From: Paraburkholderia polaris | GTDB lineage: Bacteria; Pseudomonadota; Gammaproteobacteria; Burkholderiales; Burkholderiaceae | Assembly: GCF_012927345.1 (NCBI RefSeq) | Contig: NZ_JABBGJ010000035.1 | Location: forward strand, 55,477-119,476 | Length of the DNA stretch: 64,000 nt | Direction: 5' to 3' | Shown here: one piece after another, positions 28,664 to 38,164 of the stretch | Position numbering within the stretch: the first letter of the stretch is position 1 | Layout: each line of letters opens with the position of its first letter | The notes under the pieces: generated by a model | Databases searched by the model: none | Seen by the model: only the letters and a program-made list of their open reading frames with translations | What the model was told of the DNA's origin: nothing | Program-made: the position numbers and the translations under genes

Positions 28664-29836
28664 TCATTGTCCGCTGCCTGCGAGTGCTGTCAGGATCTGA
28701 TAGGCGGCGTTCACCCGATCCTCGTTCGGGAAGTTTTTGTTCGCGAGGATGACGATTCCGAGCCGCTTTTCGGGAATGAAGGCGACATACGCGCCGAATC
28801 CGTTGGTCGAGCCGGTCTTGTTGATCCAGACGTCCTGACGGGGCGCCATCGGCGGCTTGATCTCGCTAGCGGGCGTCGCGTTCAGAACCATTGCCGCTGA
28901 GTTGCCTTCCTGCAGTGTCTTCAGCGCGACGGGGTAAGGGTACTGTTCCCATATCAAGTCTTGCGTCAGCGCGCCGGCCTTGAAGTAACCCGTGTGCGTA
29001 TCCGTGATGGCTTGCTGGAGTTGGCTATCGAGCTCGATCAGAGCCATGTTCGCTTCCACGAAGCGGATCATGTCGGCGGCCGTGGTTCTGATGCCATACG
29101 CTTCCGAGGACAGCACGCCGGGCGCCATGCGGACCGGCGCACCATCCTTTTTGTAACCTTGTGCGTAGTCCTGCATCCGGGCTTGTGGAATCGTGACGTA
29201 ACTGTTCTTCATGCCAAGCGCGGGAAACAGGCGCTGTTCCATCAGCGTGTCGAAATCTTGCCCCATGCTCTTTGCCGTGATCAGGCCGAGCGTGCCGATG
29301 CCGGGATTGGAGTAAGTCCGATAGGTGCCCGGCGCGTAGGTCGGCTTCCAAGTCTTGAAGTACTGCAGCAACTGATCGTTGTTGTGAATCTCGTCCGGCA
29401 CTTGCAATGGAAGCCCGCCGGGAGTGTGCGTACCCAGTTCGAGAAGACTCACGTTGCCGAACTGACTGCCCTGCAGTGATGTGAGGTACTTGCCAGTCTT
29501 GTCCGACAGCGACAGGGCGCCGCCAAGCTGCGCATAAGACGCGAGCGTCGCCGTAAACGTCTTGCTCACCGAACCGAGCTCGAACAGGGTGTTGTGTGTG
29601 ACCGGCGTCGCGGTTTGCGTCGACGCCACGCCATAGTCGAACACGTACGACCGTCCGCCGGCGACGATGCCGACCGCCATGCCCGGAATATGGTACTTCT
29701 CCATGACGGGCTGGATCGCCGAATCCACCGTGGGTTTGATCCCGGCTGGCGTCTCAGGGGCTGCGTGGCTGACGAGCGAGCTTGCGCTCAGGGCTAAGAC
29801 AACAGTCGCCATGAGGCTCATTGCTTTAAACTTCAT
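28664..29836 (-). CDS. ampC: Class C beta-lactamase-type serine hydrolase (AmpC-like)
   Basis: 390 residues from ATG 29836, with AGGAAA upstream and a signal peptide ending SLVSHAA. All three active-site motifs are present: SVSK (nucleophile serine and lysine), YSN and KTG (NKTGSTNGFGAYVAF), with the spacing of AmpC. The length matches chromosomal cephalosporinases. No AmpR-type regulator lies beside it; the divergent neighbour is non-coding and then betA. The sequence cannot tell whether it is a true cephalosporinase or a related esterase/peptidase. Confidence 0.85.
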   Translation of the reverse strand: MKFKAMSLMATVVLALSASSLVSHAAPETPAGIKPTVDSAIQPVMEKYHIPGMAVGIVAGGRSYVFDYGVASTQTATPVTHNTLFELGSVSKTFTATLASYAQLGGALSLSDKTGKYLTSLQGSQFGNVSLLELGTHTPGGLPLQVPDEIHNNDQLLQYFKTWKPTYAPGTYRTYSNPGIGTLGLITAKSMGQDFDTLMEQRLFPALGMKNSYVTIPQARMQDYAQGYKKDGAPVRMAPGVLSSEAYGIRTTAADMIRFVEANMALIELDSQLQQAITDTHTGYFKAGALTQDLIWEQYPYPVALKTLQEGNSAAMVLNATPASEIKPPMAPRQDVWINKTGSTNGFGAYVAFIPEKRLGIVILANKNFPNEDRVNAAYQILTALAGSGQ

Positions 29837-29947
29837 TTCCTGTATTTCCTGGAATGTCTGTCGGCGGGTTGGCTGATGCCGCACTATCCGGCTTTTGCGG
29901 ATCGCTGACAATCGAGGATAAGTTGCGCGAGGGTAAAGAAAATCTTA

Positions 29948-29970
29948 TGGGCGGGGGAGTGCCCCGCCCA
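29948..29970 (-). terminator. Terminator of the betIBA operon
   Basis: TGGGCGGGG and CCCCGCCCA form a perfect 9-base stem with a 5-base loop. On the minus strand it is followed by TAAGATTTTC and lies about 70 bases after the betA stop. Confidence 0.65.
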
Positions 29971-30038
29971 CGCAAGTGCTGCCAACGTTACGGTCGAATA
30001 TCGTGGGATGCGGGTGGAAAGAAGGCAATCAGCCGGCC

Positions 30039-31724
30039 TTAAACCGTCGCGCTCTCCCGCTTCCTCGACGCTACGCCGTTCGCGATAAAGTAAGGCGTCT
30101 CGACCCGCGCCAGCGCCTCCCGTCCGCGAATCCGATCGGCGATCTTCTCCGCGAGCATGATCGTCGGCGCATTCAGATTGCCGGTTGTGATCTGCGGCAT
30201 GATCGACGCATCGACGACGCGCAGCGCATCGAGCCCGTGCACGCGGCCTTCGTTATCCACCACAGCCATGTCGTCATAACCCATCTTGCACGAGCACGAT
30301 GGATGAAACGCTGTCTCCGCGCGCATCCGCACGAAAGTGTCGAGTTGCTCGTCGGTGGTCAGTTCGGCGCCCGGATTCAGCTCACGCCCGCGATACCGAT
30401 CGAGCGCCGGCTGCCGCATGATCTCGCGCGTGATACGGATACCGTCGCGGAATTCGCGCCAGTCGAGCGGATCGGCCATGTAATTGAACAGGATGCTCGG
30501 ATGCGCGGCGGGATCGCGTGACGTGAGCTTCACACGGCCACGGCTTGGCGAACGCATCGAACCGACATGCGCCTGGAAGCCGTGCATTTTGATCGCGTTC
30601 GAACCGTTGTAGTTGATCGCGACGGGCAAGAAGTGATACTGGATGTTCGGCCACAGGTCTTCATCGCGGGTACGGATGAAGCCACCCGCTTCGAACTGAT
30701 TGCTCGCGCCAATACCGGTGCCATTAAGCATCCATTCAAGTCCGATGGCAGGCTGATTCCACCATTGCAACGCGGGATAGAGTGAAACCGGCTCCTTGCA
30801 TTCGTACTGGATGTACATCTCCAGATGGTCCTGCAGGTTTTCGCCGACGCCTGGCAGATCGTGCACGAGCGGCACGTCGAGTTCGCGCAGCCACGTCGAG
30901 CGGCCGACGCCTGAGCGTTGCAGCAATTGCGGGGAGGCAATCGCGCCGCTGCAGACCAGCACTTCGCGGCGTGCATGCGCAGTGACAGCGTTGCCATGAT
31001 GCAGATACGCGACGCCAATCGCACGTTTGCCCAGGAACAGCACGCGATCGGTCATGGCATGCGTCACGATGGTCAGATTCGGACGCGTCTTCGCGCGATC
31101 CAGATAGCCTCGCGCGGTGCTGGCCCGTCTGCCGTTCGCCGTGACCGTGCGATCCATCGGGCCAAAGCCTTCCTGCTGATAGCCGTTCAGATCGTCGGTA
31201 CGCGGGAAGCCCGCCTGCACGCCGGCCTCGACCATCGCGGCGAACAAAGGATTGTTGCCGGGCTTGCTCGTCGTCACGTGGACCGGGCCGTCGCCGCCGT
31301 GATACGCATTCGCGCCCACATCGCGTGTTTCGGCTTTGCGGAAGTACGGCAGGCAATCCAGATAGGTCCAGTTCTCCAGCCCGGCGCGTGCTGCCCAGCC
31401 GTCGTAATCGAGCGCATTGCCGCGGATGTAGCACATGCCGTTGATCAGCGATGACCCGCCGAGCCCCTTGCCGCGCCCGCACTCCATGCGGCGGTTGTTC
31501 ATATGCGGCTCGGGATCCGTTTCGTACGCCCAGTTATAGCGCCGCCCCTGCAGCGGATAGGCGAGAGCCGCGGGCATCTGCGTGCGAAAATCGAAACGGT
31601 AGTCGGGGCCGCCCGCTTCCAGGAGCAGCACGGTCACGTCCGCGTCTTCGGTCAGGCGCGAAGCGAGCACGTTGCCCGCGGAACCCGCGCCGACGATGAT
31701 GTAGTCGTATTCGTTCGAAGCCAT
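30039..31724 (-). CDS. betA: Choline dehydrogenase
   Basis: 561 residues from ATG 31724, with AGGAGG 9 bases upstream; a GTG two codons earlier is also in frame. GMC oxidoreductase motifs: YDYIIVGAGSAGNVLASRL (FAD), GGSSLINGMCYIRGNALDYD, and at the C-terminus HPSCSCKMGYDDMAVVD with the catalytic histidine, then ASIMPQITTGNLNAPTIMLA. It is a membrane-associated FAD enzyme that oxidises choline to betaine aldehyde, and it can take the second step too. Order betI-betB-betA with 12 bases between betB and betA. Confidence 0.96.
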   Translation of the reverse strand: MASNEYDYIIVGAGSAGNVLASRLTEDADVTVLLLEAGGPDYRFDFRTQMPAALAYPLQGRRYNWAYETDPEPHMNNRRMECGRGKGLGGSSLINGMCYIRGNALDYDGWAARAGLENWTYLDCLPYFRKAETRDVGANAYHGGDGPVHVTTSKPGNNPLFAAMVEAGVQAGFPRTDDLNGYQQEGFGPMDRTVTANGRRASTARGYLDRAKTRPNLTIVTHAMTDRVLFLGKRAIGVAYLHHGNAVTAHARREVLVCSGAIASPQLLQRSGVGRSTWLRELDVPLVHDLPGVGENLQDHLEMYIQYECKEPVSLYPALQWWNQPAIGLEWMLNGTGIGASNQFEAGGFIRTRDEDLWPNIQYHFLPVAINYNGSNAIKMHGFQAHVGSMRSPSRGRVKLTSRDPAAHPSILFNYMADPLDWREFRDGIRITREIMRQPALDRYRGRELNPGAELTTDEQLDTFVRMRAETAFHPSCSCKMGYDDMAVVDNEGRVHGLDALRVVDASIMPQITTGNLNAPTIMLAEKIADRIRGREALARVETPYFIANGVASRKRESATV

Positions 31725-31736
31725 CGCCACCCCTCC

Positions 31737-33206
31737 TTAGAACACCGGTTGATACGGGCCGAGTTCGACCTGCACGGATTTGATGCGCGTGTAGTGTTCG
31801 AGCGTGGTGATGCCGTTCTCACGGCCGACGCCCGACTGCTTGTAGCCGCCCACCGGCATTTCCGCGGGCGACTCGCCCCACGTATTGATCCAGCAGATAC
31901 CCGCTTCAAGACGATGAATCACACGATGCGCGCGCGCCAGGTTCTCGGTCACGACGCCTGCAGCCAAACCGTAAGCGGTGTTATTTGCACGCGAGATCGC
32001 TTCGTCTTCGTCGTCGAAAACGAGGATGCTCATCACCGGGCCGAAGATTTCTTCGCGCACGATACGCATGTCGTCATGGCAGCCGGTGAAAACCGTCGGC
32101 TCGACGTACTGGCCGTTGCCGAAGTGGCCTTCCGTCAGCCGTTTGCCGCCGGCAATCAGCCGCGCGCCTTCCTGCACCCCGCTTTCGATGTAGCCGAGCA
32201 CTTTGTGCAATTGCGCGGCGCTGACGAGCGGGCCGAAGTTGGTGTCGGCGTCAGTGGGCGCGCCGACGCGAATCCGTTTTACACGCTCCAGCACCAGCGT
32301 TTCGAACCGTTCCAGCACGCTACGCTGCACGAATACACGTGTGCCGTTGGTACAAACCTGCCCTGAGCTGAAGAAGTTGGCGCTCATCGCAATGTCGGCG
32401 GCGCGTTCGAGGTTGGCATCGTCGAAAACGAGCAGGGGGGATTTGCCGCCCAGTTCCATCGTCACTTCTTTCAGCGACGATGCGCCCGCCAGCGACATCA
32501 CCTTCTTGCCCGTTTCAACGCCGCCGGTGAACGAAATTTTCTCGATGTCGGGATGCGCGGCGAGCATCGCACCCACGCGTCCGTCGCCTTGTACGACGTT
32601 GAACACGCCGGCCGGTACACCGGCTTCGGTATAAATCTCCGCGAGTTTCAGAGCGGACAGTGGCGTGATCTCGCTCGGCTTGAAGATCATCGCATTGCCG
32701 GCCGCCAACGCGGGCGCCGATTTCCAGCACGCGATCTGGATCGGGTAATTCCACGCGCCGATGCCTGCGCACACGCCCAGCGGTTCACGCCGCGTATAGA
32801 CAAACGAGGAGGGCCGCAACGGAATCTGCTGACCTTCGATGGCGGTCGCCAGCCCTGCGTAATACTCGATCACGTCCGCGCCGGTGACGATATCGACCGC
32901 CCGGGTCTCCGCGATCGCCTTGCCGGTGTCGCGTGTTTCGAGCGCGGCGAGTTCGTCGTTGCGTTCGCGCAGGATCTCGACCGCGCGGCGCAGGATGCGC
33001 GAGCGCTGCATCGCCGTCAGCGCGGCCCACTCGCGTTGGCCGTCGCGTGCGGATTGCACCGCGCGATCGACGTCGGCCGCCGCGGCCTGTTGCACGGTGG
33101 CGAGCGTTTCGCCCGTGGCGGGGTCGAGCGTGTCGAAGGTCTCGCCACTGGTCGCGTCGACGTAGGCGCCGCCTATATAGAGACGTTGCGTTTCGAATAC
33201 CGCCAT
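31737..33206 (-). CDS. betB: Betaine aldehyde dehydrogenase
   Basis: 489 residues of the ALDH superfamily. Visible signatures are WNYPIQIACWKSAPALAAGN (NAD site), ELGGKSPLLVFDDAN with the general-base glutamate, and FSSGQVCTNGTRVFV with the nucleophile cysteine. It oxidises betaine aldehyde to glycine betaine with NAD(P). It lies 53 bases after betI and 12 before betA. AAGGAG precedes the ATG. Confidence 0.96.
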   Translation of the reverse strand: MAVFETQRLYIGGAYVDATSGETFDTLDPATGETLATVQQAAAADVDRAVQSARDGQREWAALTAMQRSRILRRAVEILRERNDELAALETRDTGKAIAETRAVDIVTGADVIEYYAGLATAIEGQQIPLRPSSFVYTRREPLGVCAGIGAWNYPIQIACWKSAPALAAGNAMIFKPSEITPLSALKLAEIYTEAGVPAGVFNVVQGDGRVGAMLAAHPDIEKISFTGGVETGKKVMSLAGASSLKEVTMELGGKSPLLVFDDANLERAADIAMSANFFSSGQVCTNGTRVFVQRSVLERFETLVLERVKRIRVGAPTDADTNFGPLVSAAQLHKVLGYIESGVQEGARLIAGGKRLTEGHFGNGQYVEPTVFTGCHDDMRIVREEIFGPVMSILVFDDEDEAISRANNTAYGLAAGVVTENLARAHRVIHRLEAGICWINTWGESPAEMPVGGYKQSGVGRENGITTLEHYTRIKSVQVELGPYQPVF

Positions 33207-33259
33207 GAGTTGCTCCTTTTTTGAAAATGTCGCCGGTCTGCTTGCGTGCTAGTTACGTG

Positions 33260-33847
33260 CTAGTTACGTGCTTCCAGCAGCAGATCGATGTATTCGTTCG
33301 CCACGCGCAGTGCGGCCTTGGTATCGAAGGGCTCGCCGGACAAAGCGCCGCGCAGCCATAACCCGTCGATCAACGCAGCGAGACCGCTCGCCGCACGGCG
33401 CGCCGCCGCACGCGGCAGTGCTTTCGAAAAATCCGCGCACAGGTTCGAGTTCAAGCGCCGCGTATTCACGTATTGAAGCCGCCGCAATTGCGGCTTGTGC
33501 ATGCTCTCGGACCAGAATGCGAGCCACGTTTTCATGACCGGGCTGCTGGTCTGCTCAGCGTCGAAATTCGCCGCCACGACCGCGCGCAGTTTCGAGCGGG
33601 GATCCGCCTTCGCCGCACGGCGCCGTCTTGACGTGGCTTGCCACAGATCGCGCAGCACGTGACGCATGGTGGCTTCGAGCAAACCGTCCTTGTCGCCGAA
33701 ATAGTGGCTGACGATGCCGGTGGAAATGCTCGCACGCTGCGCGACCGAAGCGAGCGTTGCACCGGCCAGGCCCGTCTGGTCGATGGTCAGCAGGGTTGCG
33801 TCGATCAGCTGGGCGCGGCGGATTTCGCGCATTCCAAGTTTGGGCAT
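33260..33847 (-). CDS. betI: TetR-family choline-responsive repressor BetI
   Basis: 195 residues. The N-terminal helix-turn-helix (QLIDATLLTIDQTGLAGATL, VAQRASISTGIVSHYFGDKD) and the phrase FWSESMHKPQLRRLQYVNTR are characteristic of BetI. It represses its own operon until choline binds. A BetI-like operator with ATTGA/TCAAT arms lies 67-80 bases upstream of the start (33914-33927), in the region shared with fdhA. Confidence 0.95.
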   Translation of the reverse strand: MPKLGMREIRRAQLIDATLLTIDQTGLAGATLASVAQRASISTGIVSHYFGDKDGLLEATMRHVLRDLWQATSRRRRAAKADPRSKLRAVVAANFDAEQTSSPVMKTWLAFWSESMHKPQLRRLQYVNTRRLNSNLCADFSKALPRAAARRAASGLAALIDGLWLRGALSGEPFDTKAALRVANEYIDLLLEARN

Positions 33848-33913
33848 GGTGCTAGGGGGGCGGGCGCAGGGCGGCCACCCAAGTGGTTCGATGGGCCATA
33901 TTAGTTTTTTTAT

Positions 33914-33927
33914 ATTGAACGGTCAAT
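33914..33927. promoter_or_regulatory. BetI operator
   Basis: ATTGA-ACGG-TCAAT is an inverted repeat in an AT-rich block upstream of betI, matching the known BetI site style (TTGAACGTTCAA-like). It lies in the promoter region shared by betIBA and fdhA. Confidence 0.65.
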
Positions 33928-33973
33928 CAATAAAAACCGGGTGGCATCAGCGTGCGCGCGGGTTGCACCTCGC

Positions 33974-34003
33974 GTGTCGGTTCCTGCCAAACCGGTGTCG
34001 CGT
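33974..34003 (+). promoter_or_regulatory. Candidate AraC-type operator before fdhA
   Basis: GTGTCGG at 33974 and GTGTCGC at 33995 are direct repeats 21 bases apart, 100 bases before the fdhA ATG. They match the pairs before proV, sdaA and the genes at 48539 and 55699. Confidence 0.45.
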
Positions 34004-34099
34004 TCGGTACATGTCCTTTGTTTCAGCGGACGCTACGCTCGTTGAACGGCGTGCCACATCGAGTCGGGCACGTCGCTCACAAGACATGGAGACAGACAA

Positions 34100-35299
34100 A
34101 TGAGCAGCAATCGCGGCGTCGTGTATCTAGGGCAGGGCAAGGTGGAAGTGCAGTCGATCGACTTTCCGAAGATGGTCGACCCGCGTGGCCGGTCAATCGG
34201 CCACGGCGTGATCCTGAAGGTGGTCAGCACGAATATTTGCGGCTCCGATCAGCACATGGTGCGCGGCCGCACGACCGCCGAGGTCGGGCTCGTACTCGGC
34301 CACGAGATCACCGGCGAGGTGATCGAGGTGGGCCGCGACGTTGAAACGTTAAAGATCGGCGACCTGGTGTCGGTGCCGTTCAACGTCGCGTGCGGACGCT
34401 GTCCGACCTGCAAGGCGCAGCACACCGGCGTGTGCCTGAACGTGAATCCGTCGCGGGCGGGTGGGGCGTATGGCTACGTCGACATGGGCGGCTGGATCGG
34501 CGGCCAGGCCGAGTACGTGCTGGTGCCGTATGCGGACTTCAATCTGCTGAAATTCCCCGACCACGCCCAGGCGATGTCGAAAATCCGCGACCTGACGTGC
34601 CTGTCCGACATTCTGCCGACCGGCTATCACGGCGCGGTGATGGCGGGCGTGAAGCCCGGCGCTACCGTCTATATCGCAGGCGCGGGGCCGGTGGGGATGG
34701 CTGCGGCCGCATCCGCACGCTTGTTGGGCGCAGCTTGCACGATCGTCGGCGATATGAATGAGGCGCGTCTCGCGCATGCGCGCAAGATGGGTTTCCAGAC
34801 CATCGATTTGTCGAAGGACGCCACGCTCGGCGAACAGATCGAACAGATTCTCGGCAAGCCTGAAGTGGATTGCGCGGTGGACTGCGTCGGTTTCGAGGCG
34901 CACGGCCACGGCAGCAGCGGCTCGCATGAGGAAGCGCCGGCCACGGTGCTCAATTCGTTGATGGAAATCACCCGGGCCGCGGGGGCGATCGGGATTCCGG
35001 GTCTGTATGTGACGGACGATCCGGGTGCCACCGATGCCGCCGCCCGCAAAGGCAGCCTGAGCATCCGCTTCGGTCTAGGCTGGGCCAAGTCGCACTCGTT
35101 CCACACCGGACAGACGCCGGTGATGAAGTACAACCACAATCTGATGCAGGCGATTTTGTGGGACCGCTTGCCGATTGCCGACATCGTCAACGTGACCGTT
35201 GTATCGCTCGATCAGGCCCCGGACGGTTACCGGCAGTTCGATGGCGGCGCGCCGAAGAAGTTTGTGATCGACCCCCACGGGCTGTTGAAAGCGGCCTGA
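34100..35299 (+). CDS. fdhA: Glutathione-independent formaldehyde dehydrogenase
   Basis: 399 residues of the zinc-dependent alcohol dehydrogenase family, FdhA subgroup (RGVVYLGQGKVEVQSIDFPK). Catalytic zinc ligands lie in ICGSDQHM and GHEITGEV, structural zinc cysteines in CGRCPTCKAQHTGVC, and the NAD fold in YIAGAGPVGMAAAASARLLG. It oxidises formaldehyde to formate with tightly bound NAD. Formaldehyde comes from betaine and dimethylglycine demethylation, so the gene belongs to the pathway. Divergent from betIBA. Confidence 0.95.
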   Translation: MSSNRGVVYLGQGKVEVQSIDFPKMVDPRGRSIGHGVILKVVSTNICGSDQHMVRGRTTAEVGLVLGHEITGEVIEVGRDVETLKIGDLVSVPFNVACGRCPTCKAQHTGVCLNVNPSRAGGAYGYVDMGGWIGGQAEYVLVPYADFNLLKFPDHAQAMSKIRDLTCLSDILPTGYHGAVMAGVKPGATVYIAGAGPVGMAAAASARLLGAACTIVGDMNEARLAHARKMGFQTIDLSKDATLGEQIEQILGKPEVDCAVDCVGFEAHGHGSSGSHEEAPATVLNSLMEITRAAGAIGIPGLYVTDDPGATDAAARKGSLSIRFGLGWAKSHSFHTGQTPVMKYNHNLMQAILWDRLPIADIVNVTVVSLDQAPDGYRQFDGGAPKKFVIDPHGLLKAA

Positions 35300-35308
35300 G
35301 GCACGAAG

Positions 35309-35382
35309 GGACCGCGTTCGCGGTCCTGTCTGAGGCTGTCACGCAAAGCTGAACAGCCTGATCACAACGCACGCGTTGAGCA
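35309..35382. terminator. Two hairpins between convergent fdhA and the AraC gene
   Basis: GGACCGCG-TT-CGCGGTCC at 35309-35326 is a perfect 8-base stem. CAACGC-AC-GCGTTG at 35365-35378, flanked by CCTG/CAGG, is a second. The position between two converging stops suggests transcription ends here, although T runs are missing. Confidence 0.4.
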
Positions 35383-35440
35383 GGTTCCCGTTCCACGCGT
35401 TGTGTTTTCAGGCGGTGAAGTTGTCAGTGAGGCAATCGAC

Positions 35441-36439
35441 TCAAGCCGCCATCACAGGCGTGACAGAAGCCAGCGACGGCGCCTGCTTGCGCCTCTCGCG
35501 CGTCGGCGCGGTGCCGAACGCGTCGCGATAGCTCTTCGAGAAGTGGCAAGCCGACTGGAAGCCGCACGCCATGGTGATATGCATGATCGACATGTCGGTC
35601 TGCAGCAGCAACTCGCGGGCGCGCCGCAAGCGCAGCGTCAGATAGTAATGCGTGGGTGTCATCCCCAGATGCTCGCGGAACAGGCGCTGCAATTGCCGTT
35701 GCGACATGCCGGCGAGCCGCGCGAGCTCTTCGCGTGAAAGCGGCTCTTCGATGTTGTTCTCCATCAGCGAGATCACTTCGAAGAGCGACTTGTTGGCCGA
35801 CCCGAGCCGCGCCACCAGCGGCATTTTCTGTTGTGCGCTCGTATCGCGCACATGTTCGACGATGAACTGCTCGGCGATTTGCGTAACCCGTGCCGTGCCG
35901 ACACGCGGCGCGATCAGGTTGAGCATCATATCGAGCGGCGCGACGCCGCCCGTGCATGTGACGCGATCGCGATCGATCACGAACAGTTCTTTCAGAAAGC
36001 GCGTGTCGGGAAACTCTTCTTTGAGCGCCGACATGTTCTCCCAGTGAATTGCGCACGCGTAACCGGCCAGCAAGCCGGCGCGCGCCAGCGCATAGGTGCC
36101 CGTGCACAGGCTGCCGAGCACGCTGCCCAAACGGGCGAAGCGGCGCAGGGCGACGAGATGTTCGGGAGTCGTGGCGCGCTGCACGTCGATGCCGCCGACC
36201 ACGAACACGATATCTGGCTGGCCGACACATTCAACGGGCCCGGTATCGACCGAGAGACCGTTGCTCGCCGTCACTGGCCCGCCTTCGGGGCTCACGATCG
36301 ACCAGCGGTAAAGCGTTTGTCCTGTCAGGTAGTTCGCCATGCGGAGGACTTCGATCGCGTTGGTGAACGCGATCATCGTGAAGTTCGGAACCGGCATGAA
36401 TGCGAAATGCGACAGCGACGCCGTGCGATCGGTGGACAT
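35441..36439 (-). CDS. AraC-family regulator with amidotransferase-like N-domain (GbdR type), divergent from glyA-dgc
   Basis: 332 residues from ATG 36439 (MSTDRTASLSHFAFMPVPNF). The N-domain is DJ-1/PfpI-like (TMIAFTNAIEVLRMANYL, LGSLCTGTYALARAGLL); the C-domain is an AraC double helix-turn-helix (LSREELARLAGMSQRQLQRL). It is close to the paralogue at 11128: both keep the AFT.A.EVLRMANY stretch. It faces the glyA-dgcAB operon and is the best candidate for the main betaine/dimethylglycine-sensing activator of the cluster (inference). Confidence 0.88.
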   Translation of the reverse strand: MSTDRTASLSHFAFMPVPNFTMIAFTNAIEVLRMANYLTGQTLYRWSIVSPEGGPVTASNGLSVDTGPVECVGQPDIVFVVGGIDVQRATTPEHLVALRRFARLGSVLGSLCTGTYALARAGLLAGYACAIHWENMSALKEEFPDTRFLKELFVIDRDRVTCTGGVAPLDMMLNLIAPRVGTARVTQIAEQFIVEHVRDTSAQQKMPLVARLGSANKSLFEVISLMENNIEEPLSREELARLAGMSQRQLQRLFREHLGMTPTHYYLTLRLRRARELLLQTDMSIMHITMACGFQSACHFSKSYRDAFGTAPTRERRKQAPSLASVTPVMAA

Positions 36440-36675
36440 GGGGGAAATGAATCCTTCGAATCTGTAATGTCGCTTTGCCGTGGGGAGCGGCGACTCGTGC
36501 AATTTTGAGGACGAGCGCAACTAACGTGCCATCAGGCTAAACCCTCACTTGCCCATCAATAAAAGCTGGATCGCTAAACAAACGGCACCAGAACGGCGCC
36601 GCGCGTGTGCGCACACGCACCTGAACTGCGCACAGCGGTCAGCTGCAGTGCAGCATGAGCGCGAACAGCTAACGA

Positions 36676-36717
36676 TCGTTCGCAACCTGTCATCGCGACT
36701 TGTCGAAAAAGGTCGCC
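36676..36717 (+). promoter_or_regulatory. Candidate AraC-type operator before glyA
   Basis: TCG half-sites occur at 36693, 36703 (in TGTCGAAAAA) and 36713 (in GGTCGCC), 10 bases apart. TGTCGAAAAAGGTCGCC resembles TGTCGCAAATAGTCGGC before proV. The 432-base region 36440-36871 holds no gene. Confidence 0.45.
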
Positions 36718-36871
36718 CATGGCGGAAAAGGCAAAGAACGCGTCTGAATTCGTAAATTGGCGCGCGGGGCGAGAGTCAAGAATAGACGCAATGCAGACCG
36801 GTAGCAGCGGGGCTTCGAAGCCCACCCCAAAGCCGCTCCCGGCCTTCCGCCAACCACCCCACGGACCTTCC

Positions 36872-38146
36872 ATGTCGAACCCGAATCCTTTCTTCGAAGA
36901 ATCGCTCGCCACGCGTGACGCGGCGGTGCGCGGCGCCATTTTGAAAGAGCTGGAGCGCCAGCAGTCGCAAGTCGAATTGATCGCGTCGGAAAACATCGTG
37001 TCGCGCGCGGTGCTCGAAGCGCAGGGCTCGGTGCTGACCAACAAGTATGCGGAAGGGTATCCGGGCAAGCGCTATTACGGTGGTTGCGAATACGCCGACG
37101 TGATCGAAACGCTGGCACTCGATCGGATCAAGCAGCTGTTCAACGCGAAATTCGCCAACGTGCAGCCGCATTCCGGCGCCCAGGCCAACGGCGCGGTGAT
37201 GCTCGCACTCGTGAAGCCGGGCGACACGGTGCTGGGCATGTCGCTCGACGCGGGCGGCCACCTGACCCATGGCGCCAAGCCGGCGATGTCGGGTAAGTGG
37301 TTCAACGCGGTCCAATACGGCGTGAATCGCGACACGATGCTGATCGATTACGAGCAGATCGAGGAACTCGCGCAGCAGCACAAGCCGGCGCTGCTAATCG
37401 CCGGCTTCTCGGCTTATCCGCGCGCGCTGGACTTCGCACGGCTGCGCGCGATCGCCGATGGCGTGGGCGCGAAGCTGATGGTGGATATGGCGCACATCGC
37501 CGGCATCATCGCCGCAGGCCGCCATCAGAATCCGGTCGAGCATGCGCACGTGGTGACGTCCACCACGCACAAGACGCTGCGCGGTCCGCGCGGCGGCTTT
37601 GTGCTGACGAATGACGAAGACATCGCCAAGAAGATCAACTCGGCTGTGTTTCCCGGCTTGCAGGGCGGCCCGCTGATGCATGTGATCGCCGGCAAGGCGG
37701 TGGCGTTCGGCGAGGCGCTGCAACCGGGCTTCATGACCTACATCGACAACGTGCTGGCCAACGCGCAGGCACTGGGCGAAGTACTGAAGGCAGGGGGCGT
37801 CGATCTGGTGACGGGCGGCACGGACAACCATCTGCTGCTGGTCGATCTTCGTCCGAAGGGCCTCAAAGGTAATCAGGTCGAGCAGGCGCTGGAACGCGCC
37901 GGCATCACCTGCAATAAGAACGGCATTCCTTTCGACACCGAGAAGCCGACGGTCACCTCCGGCGTTCGCCTCGGCACGCCGGCGGGCACGACGCGCGGCT
38001 TCGGCGTGAGCGAATTCCGCGAGGTCGGACGGCTGATCGTCGAGGTGCTCGATGCGCTGCGCGATCATCCGGAAGGCCATGCCGCCACCGAACAACGCGT
38101 GCGCCGCGAGATTTTCGCGCTGTGCGAACGCTTTCCCATCTACTAA
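36872..38146 (+). CDS. glyA: Serine hydroxymethyltransferase
   Basis: 424 residues from ATG 36872 (MSNPNPFFEESLATRDAAVR); the frame is open for another 51 codons upstream, but those do not resemble the family. PLP-enzyme motifs: VELIASENIVSRAVLEAQGS, HSGAQANGAVMLAL, and VTSTTHKTLRGPRGG with the Schiff-base lysine. It makes serine from glycine and 5,10-methylene-tetrahydrofolate, using both glycine and the C1 unit released by SoxBDAG. As first gene of the dgc operon it is probably a catabolic paralogue of the housekeeping enzyme. Confidence 0.95.
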   Translation: MSNPNPFFEESLATRDAAVRGAILKELERQQSQVELIASENIVSRAVLEAQGSVLTNKYAEGYPGKRYYGGCEYADVIETLALDRIKQLFNAKFANVQPHSGAQANGAVMLALVKPGDTVLGMSLDAGGHLTHGAKPAMSGKWFNAVQYGVNRDTMLIDYEQIEELAQQHKPALLIAGFSAYPRALDFARLRAIADGVGAKLMVDMAHIAGIIAAGRHQNPVEHAHVVTSTTHKTLRGPRGGFVLTNDEDIAKKINSAVFPGLQGGPLMHVIAGKAVAFGEALQPGFMTYIDNVLANAQALGEVLKAGGVDLVTGGTDNHLLLVDLRPKGLKGNQVEQALERAGITCNKNGIPFDTEKPTVTSGVRLGTPAGTTRGFGVSEFREVGRLIVEVLDALRDHPEGHAATEQRVRREIFALCERFPIY

Positions 38147-38164
38147 GCACGCCTGGAGCAAACG

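Noticed and set aside
36719..36871. Extended N-terminus of GlyA
   Set aside because: The extra 51 codons do not look like the family; the family start is at 36872.
36440..36871. Glycine riboswitch before glyA
   Set aside because: No tandem glycine-aptamer core was recognised; the region is better explained by AraC half-sites.
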